Positions 31,856 to 43,257 of a stretch of DNA of 64,000 nt are shown here, in pieces. A program made the translations under genes and the position numbers. The DNA lies in the NCBI GenBank assembly GCA_029990175.1, contig JARKIP010000010.1:44510001-44574000 (forward strand). Reading direction: 5' to 3'. The first letter of the stretch is position 1; each line of letters starts with the position of its first letter. This stretch comes from Petunia secreta. Its lineage: Eukaryota; Streptophyta; Magnoliopsida; Solanales; Solanaceae. The notes beneath the pieces are model-generated. The model was not told the DNA's origin. It saw nothing but the letters and a program-made list of their open reading frames with translations, and ran no database searches.

Positions 31856-34018
31856 TGAAACGACCTCGGTCAGTCGTTTAGGAGGTTAGGACTCCGATTG
31901 GCGTGCTGATAATTTTATAATATTCATAAGGTTCATTAGGACCTGTCTGTAAAATTTGAGCTAAATCAGACCTCGTTTGGTAGGCATCGGAAGAAGGTTT
32001 CAGTTTTTATTGTCAATAAATATTAAAAAGAGATTTGAGCTCGGTTTGGGCGAATGAGCTCCGATTCGAAATCCGAAAGCGCCGTTAAGTTCGTATGATT
32101 ATTTCTGACTTTTGTGATTTTTCGAAAGTGAATTTCGATGTTGTTCGGCTAGTTTCCGTTAAAATGCTGAAAGTTAAATAATTTGACCTTTTTCCTTTAA
32201 ATTCGCATCTTGAGTTTCAAGAGACCGATTTGAGATCGTTACATATATTTTATATAACTTACTTGAAAATTTTGGTATCATTTCGACTACTCTAGAGTTC
32301 TATTTTAATTTTAACCGTCGTAGTGATTTTAATATTAAAAAAAAATTAAAATTAAGAATTGAAAATTAAATCCCTTAGCATCATTTAGCTACACATGAAC
32401 GCAGAAACATAATACAAATACAGAGGAGAGAAAAATTAGAAAAGAGAGAGGAAAAAAGGGAAAAAGGAGTGGAAAAATAGTAGAATTTCTACCCCAAATC
32501 TTCAGGTAATGATGTTAACTCATTATCTTAGCTTATTACGTGTGTTTGAATATTTTTTTACGGTAAAAATAGGGATATTAGACATCGCCCTAATGACATA
32601 AATTGATAGTTTAAAGGGTCAATTGGACCCCGATGATGGAAATGATTATATATTCGTACTCAGTGAGTTATGGGCAACATATAAATATAATTTATTCAGG
32701 GTTTGGTTATGGGACTTTGAACCCTGTATATAGGCCTGGCCTGCGTATTGCGTATGCAAATAGGGTATCAGGTTCCTAACTGGATTACTCTAAGACATAA
32801 AGAATGAAGCCTTTAGCTTTATCTGATATAATTTTTCTGCTTATTGAATAGAAAGGGATCGTTTGGCGGTTAATCCAAAGAAAAAAGCAGTGGTTGAGTA
32901 GCAGGGCTAGCTTTGGAATACGATAAGTGTTTATATCCATTTCTTTGGAGGCACCTGGCCTCGTGGATTTTCTACCACGTGTTCCTTACGTGTGTAGCTG
33001 CCGATAGGCGTACTCATTACGCCTTAGCTTTGGATTTACATTCTATATTATATGTTATGTCTTGTTGGTTGTATTGCATTGAGGATCTGAGCATTGTACT
33101 CTGGCTGTGAGTTGACATATACTTCCCGGCAGTCGATGAGAGTCCCGCGCCGGTGAAGGGTTATCCTTGCATCATATTGAGGGTAGGAGGATTCCGCCCT
33201 CAGAGCAAGAGGATTCCGCTCCATTGCATCATATTGAGGGTAGGAGGATTCTGCCCTCGGAGCAGGAGGATTCCGCTCCATCGCATCATATTGAGCGTAG
33301 GAGGATTCCGCCCTCGGAGCAGGAGGATTCCGCTCCATTCATTTGGCACATGTGACCCTTTGCATATCATTTCATTTCATCTCATTTCATATCATTTCAT
33401 TTCATCTCATTCCATTTCATTTCATACTATTGTGTAGATTTTCTGTACATGACTACTGTTCTGCTTATATGTGCATTGCTTATTTGTTGATTGTTGTCTG
33501 CTTCCGTTTCCCTGACTAGCGTATCTATTTTTCGAGGTTGCTAGTTTGTTCGCACTTATTGAGTCCTCATGACTCACCCCCCTATTTGTCCTTGTGTTTT
33601 TTTTTCGTTCGGCAGATTCTGCACCAGGACCCAGCCAGTCGCGCCATGATTGAGGAGTAGTACGTTCTCAGCTGTCTACGGTGAGCCATCCTGTTCATTG
33701 CGGCCACCAACTTCAGATATTCCATTTTTCCTTACTTTTGCTCCCTTCGGAAGGTGTATATATCTTTTGGCCTTCTTAGATGTCTGATCTGGAAATCTTT
33801 AAACCTTTGTATTCTGGGTAGTTAGTTGTTTTGTCCGGACAGTTTGTGTATATGTCTATCCTTGAGAGTGTATTTTATATTGTTAAGGTCATGTTTAATT
33901 TTATTTTCAAGGTAATTTTGTGCCGTTTTTATCGATTTTGTCTATAGGGTTCACCCGACAGGTCTAGGAAAAGTGGTCGGGTGCCCACACGGCCTAGCCG
34001 AAAATGCGGGTCGTGTCA
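31856..34018 (+). repeat. Gypsy 2 left LTR
   Basis: 2163 bp. Contains three tandem copies of a unit of about 57 bp (CATCATATTGAGGGTAGGAG..GAGCAGGAGGATTCCGCTCC) at 33170-33340, and a run of TTCAT/TCTCAT pentamer-like repeats at 33368-33425. Confidence 0.9.
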
Positions 34019-34211
34019 GTTGGTATCAGAGCGAGGTTTAGAGTCTTTCCAGATCATGACAGTGTCTAATAGAGTCTCGCTGATCGGGCGGAGACGTCCG
34101 CACCTATCTACGAGGGGCTATGGTGGCATTTAGGCAGTTTCCTTTCTTTCTTTCCTCGTCGTGCGTGAGTCTGCTTATTTGAAGTCAAATATTTCTAATT
34201 TTCCGCAGTAA

Positions 34212-35716
34212 ATGGTGAGAACGCGCGCGAATGTTCGGCGAGAGGCGGAGGAGCCAGCGGTCGCCCCTATGCCTGCTGCTCCGCGAGGTCGCGGTGTTGG
34301 CCGCAGTAGAGGTCGTGGTCGAGGCAGAGGTAGAGTTGCCCAGGCCGCGAGGATGGTGGATCGTGTTGATCCTGCTATAGAGGTTCCGGTAGTGCCAGCT
34401 TTTGCTGGGCAGGGGGAGCAGGGCTTATTCGTTCCCTCCCTCCCCCCGCACTTCATGACGCTTTTATGAGATTCTTAGCGACGCAGATGCCCCAGGGACC
34501 TCCTATTCCTCAGGCTGCTTTGGATGCTCCTATTCCTCAGGCTGTCGTAGATGCTCCTATCCCTCAGGCAGCGGTAGATATTGGTTCTCAGGTTCAGGAA
34601 GCCCCCATTCCAGCTCCACAGGTAGCCCCAACAGTTCATGTTCCAGGTGGTCATATTCCAGAGGTAGCAGGTGTTATACCTCCAGTTGTTCAGGATGGTC
34701 AGCCAGCCAGGTAGCAGGCCAGGTTGATGATCCGGCAAGGTTGCATTATTTTACCCAACTTAGTCCTCCGAAGTTCTCTGGTCAGAAATCAGATAAGCTT
34801 AAGCCTCGTGAGTTTCTTGATCAATGTCAGCGTATCTTAGAGGCCCTTGGATATCTTGAGCAGTATGGAGCTGATTATACTGCCTTGCAGCTTGAGGGTC
34901 CGGCTTTAGCTTGGTGGACCGCACTCCGATCAGCTAGGCAGGGCTTACCTAAGCTGACCTGGAGTGAGTTCTCTCGTCGATTCATGGAGAAGTTTTTCCC
35001 TCGCAGTCAGCAGGATGAGAAGAGGAGACAGTTTGAGAGGATTGGACAGGGTAACCTGTCAGTCACGGAGTACGAGCTTTTATTTTCAGAGATGTCCAGC
35101 TATGCTCCAGATCTTGTGCAGGAGCCCTCTGAGAGGGTGACATTTTATTGATGGGCTTTCTCCTTATTTGCGGTCCCAGATGGCTCGTGAGATTGAGGCT
35201 GGTACTCTATTTTGATGTCGCTGTTGATATTGCCAGGAGATATGAGGCCTATCATAGATTGGAGATAGAGGAGTTAGAGCGGGAGAGTAAGAGATCTCGT
35301 GGTGCCGGGCATTCTAGTACCTCGTATGGAGGTAGGAGTTATCAACAGCAGGGTAGGCCTCCTGTCAGACCAGCTTAGTTTCCAGCGCGTGGTTCTCAGA
35401 ACGCGCCTACTTCTTCTCAGGGTCAGTTTGGGTTTCGCCCGCGAGATCAGTCTCAGTTTGATCAGCGTAGATTTTCTCCAGGGTGCTTTATCTGTCAGGA
35501 TCTAGGGCATCATAAGAAGGATTGCCCTTATCTCCATCAGCAGGGTAGTAGCCGCCCTTTCCCTCGCCTTCCAGCGCCTATGCAGCAGCAGCCTCAGGGT
35601 GCCCCTTCAGGGTCTCAGCCAGCTAGAGGTGCACTACCATCTGGTAGAGGTCGGGGTCGTGGTTCAGGTGGTCCCTCCAGGGGTGGATCTCAGGGTGGTA
35701 GTTCAGCTCAGTCGTA
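34212..35716 (+). pseudogene. Gypsy 2 gag, broken
   Basis: Starts at ATG 34212 (MVRTRANVRREAEEPAVAP), with an RG-rich stretch, then a capsid core (PPKFSGQKSDKLKPREFLDQ; WWTALRSARQGLPKLTWSEF) at 34741-35151 and a zinc knuckle CFICQDLGHHKKDC (CX2CX4HX4C) at about 35490-35527. Frame changes near 34450, 34700 and 35140 and stops at about 34712, 35376 and 35715 interrupt it. No functional Gag can be made by this copy. Confidence 0.85.
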
Positions 35717-35813
35717 GAGACAGCTATATGCACTGCCGGCCAGGCAGGATGCCGAGGCATCCCCAGCTGTTGTTACGTGTATTTTATCTGTTTGTGGTCG
35801 AGATGCATATTCT

Positions 35814-38800
35814 TTGGTGGATCCTGGATCTACCTATTCATATGTATCTCCTTATTTTGCTTCGGGTTTTCATGTTGATTATATGTGTCTTCGTGATCCA
35901 TTCTGTGTTTCTACTCCTATTGGAGACATTATCATCGTGGATCGAGTTTATCCAGCTTGTACAATATCTTTTGGGGGTCGTGAGACACTGGTAGATCTTC
36001 TAATCCTAGATATGGTTTATTTTGATGTTATTATTGGCATGGATTGGCTGGCGTCGTGTCATGCCACATTAGATTGTCATGCCAAGTCTCTTCAGTTGTC
36101 TCTTCCTTGTTCAGCAACAGTGGTGTGGCAGGGTTCTTATTTGCCACCCAGGGGGCATGTTATTTCTTTCCTGAAGGCAAAACGGATGATGGATAAAGGG
36201 TGTTTAGCATATCTTGCCATGGTTCGAGATACCACTGTGGAGATTCCATCTCTTGATTCTATTCCTGTCGTTAGGGAGTTCCCTGATGTGTTTCCAGATG
36301 ATTTGCCAGGACTTCCTCCTGATCGAGAGATCGAGTTTGGCATTGATACAGTGCCAGGGACTCAGCCTATTTCTATCCCTCCTTATCGCATGGCTCCATC
36401 AGAGTTAAAGGAGCTGAAGGAGCAGCTGCAAGATTTGCTTGATAAAGGGTTCATTAGGCCGAGTATTTCTCTGTGGGGTGCTCCAGTTCTATTTGTGAAA
36501 AAGAAAGATGGGACTATGCGGATGTGTATTGATTATCGTCAGCTAAACAAGGTCACCATCAAGAATAAGTATCCCTTGCCTCGCATTGATGATTTGTTTG
36601 ATCAGTTGCAGGGTGCCAAATTCTTTTCTAAGATCGGTCTGCGATTTGGTTATCATCAGCTAAAGATTCGCGAGTCAGATATCTCGAAGTATGCTTTTAG
36701 GACTCGTTACGGCCATTACGAGTTCCTAGTTATGTCTTTTGGGCTGACTAATGCCCCTGCAGCCTTTATGGATCTCATGAACCGAGTGTTTAAGCCATTC
36801 CTTGATTCCTTTGTCATTATCTTCATTGATGATATTCTTATTTATTCTCGTAGCCGCGAGGAGCATGATTATCATCTGAGGGTGGTTCTTCAGACCCTCC
36901 GTGATCGTAAGTTGTATGCCAAGTTCTCGAAATGTGAGTTTTGGCTTGATTCTGTGGCATTTTTGGGTCACGTGGTATCTAGTGAGGGTATCAAGGTTGA
37001 TCCGAAGAAGATTGAAGCAGTGCAGAAATGGCCTCGTCCTACCACTCCGACGGAGATTCGCAGCTTCCTTGGATTGGCAGGTTATTATCGGAGGTTTGTG
37101 GAAAAGTTCTCTACTATTGCAGCTCCCCTGACTCGCCTGACGCAGAAGGCGGTTCAGTTTCAATGGTCCAATGAGTGTGAGGCCAGCTTCCAGAAGCTTA
37201 AGGCCTTATTGACTTCAAGTCCAGTGCTATCCCTTCCTTCGGGCACCGGTGGATTTGTAGTTTATTGTGATGCATCTCGTGTGGGCCTTGGTTGTGTTCT
37301 TATGCAGCACGGGAAGGTAATTGCTTATGCTTCCAGACAGTTGAAGCCGAATGAGAAGAATTATCCGACTCACGATTTAGAATTGGCAGCTGTGGTCTTT
37401 GCTTTGAAGATATGGAGGCATTACCTTTATGGCGAGCCTTGTGAGGTGTATACGGATCATAAGAGTCTGCAGTATCTTCTCTCTCATAAAGATCTTAACG
37501 GCCAACAGCGGAGATGGCTTGAATTGATTAAAGATTATGATCTCACTATCCACTATCATCCTGGGAAGGCGAACGTGGTAGCAGATGCTTTGAGCAGGAA
37601 GTCCATGGGCAGCATGGCTTTTCTTTATGTTGATATGAGACTATTGGCTCGAGAATTGCAGTCCCTTGGCAACTCTGGCGTGAGATTTCTTCTCCCAGAC
37701 TCCAGTCGAGTCTTAGCATGTATTGCAGCTCAGTCTTCCTTGGTCAATCAGATTAAGGGAAGACAGTTCGAGGATCCTCATCTGCAGGAGTTGTGTGGTC
37801 GTGTCCTAAGTGGAGGAGTTCCCTCATTCGAGCTTAATTCAGATGGAATTCTTCGGTTTAATGGTCGACTCTGTGTTCCTGATGTTAGGGATTTGAGGCA
37901 GTCAGTGCTCGGTGAAGCTCATAGCTCGCGTTATTCTCTTCATCCTGGTATCACAAAAATGTATCAGGACCTCCGAGAGCTATACTGGTGGAAGGGGATG
38001 AAGAGAGATGTATTTGATTATGTATCTCGTTGCTTGAACTGTCAGCAGGTTAAGTTCGAGCACCGGAGACTAGCAGCGCTAGCTCAGGCATTGCCCATTC
38101 CCGAGTGGAAGTGGGAGCACATCACGATGGATTTTATAGTTGGTCTGCCAAAGACCCTGCGGCGCCATGATTCAGTCTGGGTCATTGTCAACCGACTGAC
38201 TAAATCAGCTCACTTTATCCCTGTAAAGACTACTGATTCAGTTCAGAGACTGGCGCGGATTTTCATTGAGCAAGTGGTTAGGCTACATGGTACTCCTGTA
38301 TCCATTATCTCAGATCGTGATTCCCAGTTTACTTCTCAGTTCTGGCAGTCTTTTCAGAGAGAGTTGGGGACGCAGGTGCAGCTTAGCACAGCATTCCATC
38401 CTCAGACTGACAGTCAGTCCGAGCGGGTTATTCAAATTCTGGAGGACATGTTGAGAGCTTGTGCGCTTGACTTCGGGGGTTACTGGGATGATCATTTGGC
38501 GTTAACAGAGTTCTCTTATAATAATAGCTACCAGTCTTCTATTCATATGGCTCCATTTGAGGCCTTATATGGTCGTCGATGTCGTTCTCCTATTGGCTGG
38601 TTTGAGTCTCGAGATGTCGAGGTGATGAGTTCAGATATGGTTCGTCAGACTCTTGAGGTTGTTCGTGTTATTCAGGATCGTTTACGGACCGCCCAGAGTA
38701 GGCAGATTTCATATTCGAACTGGAGGAGCCGAGAGTTAGAGTTCGAGGTCGGGGACATGGTATTTCTGAAAGTGTCACCGATGCGAGGTGTAAAGAGATT

Positions 38801-39194
38801 TGGTAGGAAAGGAAAGCTTAGTCCCAGGTTCATTGGCCCTTTCCGTATCGAGAAGCGTATTGGTAAGGTAGCTTATCGGCTCGACCTGCCAGCTTCTATG
38901 CCAGTTCACCCAGTTTTCCATGTGTCGATGCTCCGGAAGTGTATCCGAGATCCTTCTGAAGTGATCGAATTAGACCCTGCTCAGCTAAATGTGAATCTGG
39001 CTTACGAGGAGTTCCCAGTTGCTATAGTAGCGCGTGATATCCGGAAGCTTCGTTCGAAGCAGATTCCGATGGTTCGAGTGCGATGGAATAATCGTCCTCA
39101 TGAGGAGGACACTTGGGAGCTTGAGTCTAGTATGCGTGAGAAGTATTCTTACCTTTTCGACGATTCAGGTTCGATCTTGGTCTTTAAAGCCTAA
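35814..39194 (+). CDS. Gypsy 2 pol polyprotein, long ORF with RT active-site change
   Basis: 1126-aa open frame starting within the protease (VDPGSTYSYVSPYF). Reverse transcriptase follows with FIDDILIYS intact, but motif A reads KIGLRFGYHQ where KIDLRSGYHQ is expected: codon 275 (36636-36638) is GGT, so the first catalytic Asp is Gly. RNase H (VVYCDASRVGLGCVL), integrase HHCC and DDE residues (SDRDSQFT, SQSERV) and a C-terminal chromodomain-like segment (IPMVRVRWNNRPHEEDTWEL) are present. Also unusual: VNRLTKSAHF for VDRLTK. The absence of stops over 3.4 kb suggests a recent loss of function. Start codon is arbitrary since Gag-Pol was once one frame. Confidence 0.9.
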   Translation: MVDPGSTYSYVSPYFASGFHVDYMCLRDPFCVSTPIGDIIIVDRVYPACTISFGGRETLVDLLILDMVYFDVIIGMDWLASCHATLDCHAKSLQLSLPCSATVVWQGSYLPPRGHVISFLKAKRMMDKGCLAYLAMVRDTTVEIPSLDSIPVVREFPDVFPDDLPGLPPDREIEFGIDTVPGTQPISIPPYRMAPSELKELKEQLQDLLDKGFIRPSISLWGAPVLFVKKKDGTMRMCIDYRQLNKVTIKNKYPLPRIDDLFDQLQGAKFFSKIGLRFGYHQLKIRESDISKYAFRTRYGHYEFLVMSFGLTNAPAAFMDLMNRVFKPFLDSFVIIFIDDILIYSRSREEHDYHLRVVLQTLRDRKLYAKFSKCEFWLDSVAFLGHVVSSEGIKVDPKKIEAVQKWPRPTTPTEIRSFLGLAGYYRRFVEKFSTIAAPLTRLTQKAVQFQWSNECEASFQKLKALLTSSPVLSLPSGTGGFVVYCDASRVGLGCVLMQHGKVIAYASRQLKPNEKNYPTHDLELAAVVFALKIWRHYLYGEPCEVYTDHKSLQYLLSHKDLNGQQRRWLELIKDYDLTIHYHPGKANVVADALSRKSMGSMAFLYVDMRLLARELQSLGNSGVRFLLPDSSRVLACIAAQSSLVNQIKGRQFEDPHLQELCGRVLSGGVPSFELNSDGILRFNGRLCVPDVRDLRQSVLGEAHSSRYSLHPGITKMYQDLRELYWWKGMKRDVFDYVSRCLNCQQVKFEHRRLAALAQALPIPEWKWEHITMDFIVGLPKTLRRHDSVWVIVNRLTKSAHFIPVKTTDSVQRLARIFIEQVVRLHGTPVSIISDRDSQFTSQFWQSFQRELGTQVQLSTAFHPQTDSQSERVIQILEDMLRACALDFGGYWDDHLALTEFSYNNSYQSSIHMAPFEALYGRRCRSPIGWFESRDVEVMSSDMVRQTLEVVRVIQDRLRTAQSRQISYSNWRSRELEFEVGDMVFLKVSPMRGVKRFGRKGKLSPRFIGPFRIEKRIGKVAYRLDLPASMPVHPVFHVSMLRKCIRDPSEVIELDPAQLNVNLAYEEFPVAIVARDIRKLRSKQIPMVRVRWNNRPHEEDTWELESSMREKYSYLFDDSGSILVFKA

Positions 39195-39298
39195 AAGTTT
39201 TTATCATTGTATATGATTTTGGTTTCATAGTAAATGTCATTGAAAATTGGTATAAGCATTCTCATTAGAAGTGTGAAATCTATTTTAGACTCTTGCTC

Positions 39299-41403
39299 GT
39301 CCGTAAAATTTGAGCTAAATCAGACTTCGTTTGGTAGGAATCGGAAGAAGGTTTCAGTTTTTATTGTCAATAAATATTAAAAAGAGATTTTTGAGCTCGG
39401 TTTGTGCGAATGAGCTCCGATTCAAAATTCGAAAGCGCCGTTAGGTTTGTATGATTATTTGTGACTTTTGTGATTTTTCGAAAGTGAATTTCGATGTTGT
39501 TCGGCTAGTTTCCGCTAAAATGCCGAAAGTTAAATAATTTGACCTTTTTCCTTTAAATTCGCATCTTCAGTTTCGGGAGACCGATTTGAGATCCCTCTTC
39601 GCGAGTATGTTACATATATTTTGTATAACTTACTTGAAAAATTTGGTATCATTTCAACTTCTCTAGGGTTCTATTTTAATTTTAATCATCGTAGCGATTT
39701 TAAAATTAAAAAAAAATTAAAATTAAGAATTGAAAGGTCGGTTGCTAGGGGATTTAATCCCTTAGCATCATTTAGCTACACATGAATGCAGAAACATAAT
39801 ACAAATACAGAGGAGAAAAAAATTAGAAAAGAGAGAGGAAAAAAGGGAAAAATGAGTGGAAAAATAGTGGAATTTCTACCCCAAATCTTCAGGTAATGGT
39901 GTTAACTCATTATCTTAGCTTATTACGTGTGTTTGAATATATTTTTACGGTAAAAATAGGGATATTAGACATCGCCCTAATGACATAAATTGATAGTTTA
40001 AAGGGTCAATTGGACCCCGATGATGGAAATGATTATATATTCGTACTCAGTGAGTTATGGGCAACATATAAATATAATTTATTCAGGGTTTGATTATGGG
40101 ACTTTGAACCCTGTATATAGGCCTGGCCTGCGTATTGCGTATGCAAATAGGGTATCAGGTTCCTAACTGGATTACTCTAAGACATAAAGAATGAAGCCTT
40201 TAGCTTTATCTGATATAATTTTTCTGCTTATTGAATAGAAAGGGATCGTTTGGCGGTTAATCCAAAGAAAAAAGCAGTGGTTGAGTAGCAGGGCTAGCTT
40301 TGGAATACGATAAGTGTTTATATCCATTTCTTTGGAGGCACCTGGCCTCATGGATTTTCTACCACGTGTTCCTTACGTGTGTAGCTGCCGATAGGCGTAC
40401 TCATTACGCCTTAGCTTTGGATTTACATTCTATATTATATGTTATGTCTTGTTGGTTGTATTGCATTGAGGATCTGAGCATTGTACTCTGGCTGTGAGTT
40501 GACATATACTTCCCGGCAGTCGATGAGAGTCCCGCGCCGGTGAAGGGTTATCCTTTCATCATATTGAGGGTAGGAGGATTCCGCCCTCAGAGCAAGAGGA
40601 TTCCGCTCCATTGCATCATATTGAGGGTAGGAGGATTCTGCCCTCGGAGCAGGAGGATTCCGCTCCATCGCATCATATTGAGCGTAGGAGGATTCCGCCC
40701 TCGGAGCAGGAGGATTCCGCTCCATTCATTTGGCACATGTGACCCTTTGCATATCATTTCATTTCATCTCATTTCATATCATTTCATTTTATCTCATTCC
40801 ATTTCATTTCATACTATTGTGTAGATTTTTTATACATGACTACTGTTCTGCTTATATGTGCATTGCTTATTTGTTGATTGTTGTCTACTTCCGTTTCCCT
40901 GACTAGCGTATTTATTTTTCGAGGTTGCTAGTTTGTTCGCACTTATTGAGTCCTCATGACTCACCCCCCTATTTGTCCTTGTGTTTTTTTTTGTTCGGCA
41001 GATTCTGCACCAGGACCCAGCCAGTCGCGCTGTGATTGTGGAGTAGTACGTTCTCAGCTGTCTACGGTGAGCCATCCTGTTCATTGCGGCCACCAACTTC
41101 AGATATTACAGTTTTCCTTACTTTTGCTCCCTTCGGGAGGTGTATATATCTTTTGCCCTTCTTAGATGTCTGATTTGGAAACCTGTAAACCTGTGTATTC
41201 TGGGTAGTTAGTTGTTTTGTCCAGACAGTTTGTATATATGTCTATCCATGAGAGTTATTTTATGTTGTTAAGGTCATGTTTAATTTTATTTTCAAGGTAG
41301 TTTTGTGCCGTTTTTATCGATTTTGTCTATAGGGTTCGCCCGACAGGTCTAGGAAAAGTGGTCGGGTGCCCGCACGGCCTAGCCGAAAATGCGGGTCGTG
41401 TCA
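39299..41403 (+). repeat. Gypsy 2 right LTR, 5'-truncated
   Basis: Matches the left LTR from its base 90 on. The first 89 bp, and any polypurine tract, are missing; the 105 bp between the pol stop and this point have no match in the left LTR and no G-rich tract. It keeps the three 57-bp repeats at 40557-40725. Confidence 0.85.
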
Positions 41404-43193
41404 AGCGGGGTGAGTTCGGGAACAACAAACCCTTTTTGTGTCACGTGGGTAGTCCAACTTATCATCTTGTGTTAACTTAGAAAAGTAATTCAGGATAGTT
41501 ATTGCTTGTTATTGGAAAATACTAGCGGTAAACTAGGAGCTCACGATCATTAGGGATAGTCAAGCGAGATTGAATGTGTTGTATTCGATACATCACTCCA
41601 ATAATTGGGGAAGTCATGTCCTAGGCCTTTTATTCTTGAATCTTCTCTAGTAATTATTACTTACTTTACTTAATTGTCATTAATTTCTAGTTTACATACC
41701 AAAATCATTAAAAATCTTTCCTGAAATTGTTTGAATTAAAACTTGATAAAAATTGAGTTAAGAATTAACGTTTGCTCTCTGCGGGATTTGACCCCAGACT
41801 TATTAAACCGGGTTATTTGCAGCAACCACTTATTTTTTCAAGGACGAGTTTTGGGCGTGATCATCCACTCATCAGACGATTCTGCAACATCGATGTTCTC
41901 ATCTTGATACTCGACTTGTTCTTCCATGTGTATGTCTAAGGGATCATCTTTCATCTCTCTACGAATCAAATTGCGAACAAAAAGCAGTAATGATCCTGTT
42001 ATGAACCTTACAACCGAGTACCACGAAGAGCTTCTAAAAATTCTCCAACACCCTTTCAAGAGACCAAATGTCCTTTCAATAACATTACGAGCTCTAGCAT
42101 GCTTCATATTAAAAAGCTCTTCTCGACATCGAGGTGGAATATTACCATCTTGCCAATCCCTTAACTAATATCGATACTCTCGATAAGGTGAAAGAAAACT
42201 GTTTCCATTTGTATATCCTCCATCGCACAAATAATAATTATCTATAAAATAAACATAAGATTTAATTATTTTGATATATTATTTTTTAGTATAATGTGAA
42301 ATATAAGCATATATTGGCTTACCCTCGGGGACTTTCAATCTATTAGTGCGCATCTCGTAATACACGACCCTCGGCGGTTGATCCTTCCCAACCAGGTAAT
42401 ACATAAATAAAATTGAGATTTTTGTCACAAACCCCTAATATATTAGTTGTTATTTCACCCTTCCTTGTCCTGTATCTTGCTTTGTACTGGGATGGAACTC
42501 TATATGTATGTACCATCCAATGTACCTAAACAACCATGTAAACAAATTATACATTTATCTCCAACTATTACAGATTCTTTTGTAAGACTATATTTTAATT
42601 TAGCTTTATCCATAAATTAATAGATGCTCAAATTAAAATTTTCTTACCTTAAACCATCTCCATTGATCATCGGCCTCATCTTCAAGCACCGACTTTGACT
42701 TTACAAGTAGCAAAGGAGCTAGTTTGAGAATAGCTCTTAAGCATTCATTGAAGGCTTGACTTACATTCCATCCCGATCTAAAATAATCCAATTTGATGGA
42801 TCTATTCTTCTCATGATGAGCCAAGATATTCAAAAACATTGCCAGCTTTTTAGTACTTGACATGAATTTACTATCAGCCAAACCTCCAATACTTTAGCTA
42901 AGAGGACTAAAGTGTGAAAGGCATTTCTGTTCATTCTTATACATGCATTATCATTATCATGTATGATATAACTTAGATGAGACACGACTCTAGGAAGTCT
43001 AGCACTCATATGGTATCTAATCTCATGCCTATCTTGACATTGTCTTCTCAAGGAGCGACAACGAGACATGACTAAGCAAAGAAAGACAACAAAAAATTGC
43101 TCCATAATATCCTTAAGGATGATAAAACTTACAATATCAGACAATTGTTGAAGATCCATAGTAACACCTAAATTCGCCATAAAACAAAAAAAA

Positions 43194-43195
<2 letters not shown>

Positions 43196-43253
<58 letters not shown>
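43196..43253. repeat. (TA)n microsatellite
   Basis: Nearly uninterrupted TA dinucleotide run of about 57 bp, just upstream (minus strand) of the Harbinger transposase start. Confidence 0.95.

Positions 43254-43254
<1 letters not shown>

Positions 43255-43257
<3 letters not shown>

Larger units (their letters stand above)
31856..41403 (+). mobile_element. Ty3/gypsy element 2 (Tekay-like), nested in the solo LTR
   Basis: Left LTR 31856-34018 (TGAAACGACC...GTGTCA), right LTR 39299-41403, target duplication AGCGG at 31851-31855 and 41404-41408. Primer-binding site TTGGTATCAGAGC at 34020-34032. The interior has a broken gag and one long pol ORF. LTRs differ by scattered substitutions and by indels of about 15-20 bp, so it is older than gypsy 1. 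Protein content and LTR type fit the Tekay/Del chromovirus clade. Confidence 0.9.
30994..41863. mobile_element. Solo LTR (TAT/Ogre-like) split by gypsy 2
   Basis: Left part 30994-31855 starts TGATAATAGG; right part 41409-41863 ends GGGCGTGATCA. Target duplication TCCAC at 30989-30993 and 41864-41868. Removing gypsy 2 leaves about 1.31 kb with no internal coding region, so it is a solo LTR. The end (CTGCGGGATTTGACCCCAGA..AAACCGGGT) looks like TAT/Ogre-type LTRs, which is inference. It sits inside the Harbinger transposase reading frame. Confidence 0.85.
30933..43180 (-). pseudogene. PIF/Harbinger transposase, split by a solo LTR
   Basis: DDE nuclease of the PIF/Harbinger superfamily on minus. 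Pieces: about 43180-42640 encodes QQLSDIVSFIILKDIM.., then MSSTKKLAMFLNILAHHEK and DEADDQWRWFK; 42550-42310 encodes a LDGTYI motif (first catalytic Asp) and VPSQYKARYRTRKGEITTN; after an intron with GTAAGC donor, 42236-41869 encodes YYLCDGGYTN (second Asp) and NVIERTFGLLKG (Glu). At 41864-41868 the reading frame DEW is cut by a solo LTR and resumes at 30993 with TTWRDELAQSMWDARSNA and a stop at 30933. Frameshifts near 42350 and 42530 and a stop after YREYRY make it a pseudogene. The Myb-like partner ORF of these elements was not found. Confidence 0.85.

Noticed and set aside
33048..33338. Minus frame with ERNPPAPRAESSY repeats, also at 40435-40725
   Set aside because: Translation of the 57-bp tandem repeat in the gypsy 2 LTR; present in both LTRs and not a protein gene.
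33153..33340. Evenly spaced repeats resembling a CRISPR array
   Set aside because: Only three adjoining units with no unique spacers, in a plant LTR. It is a tandem repeat.
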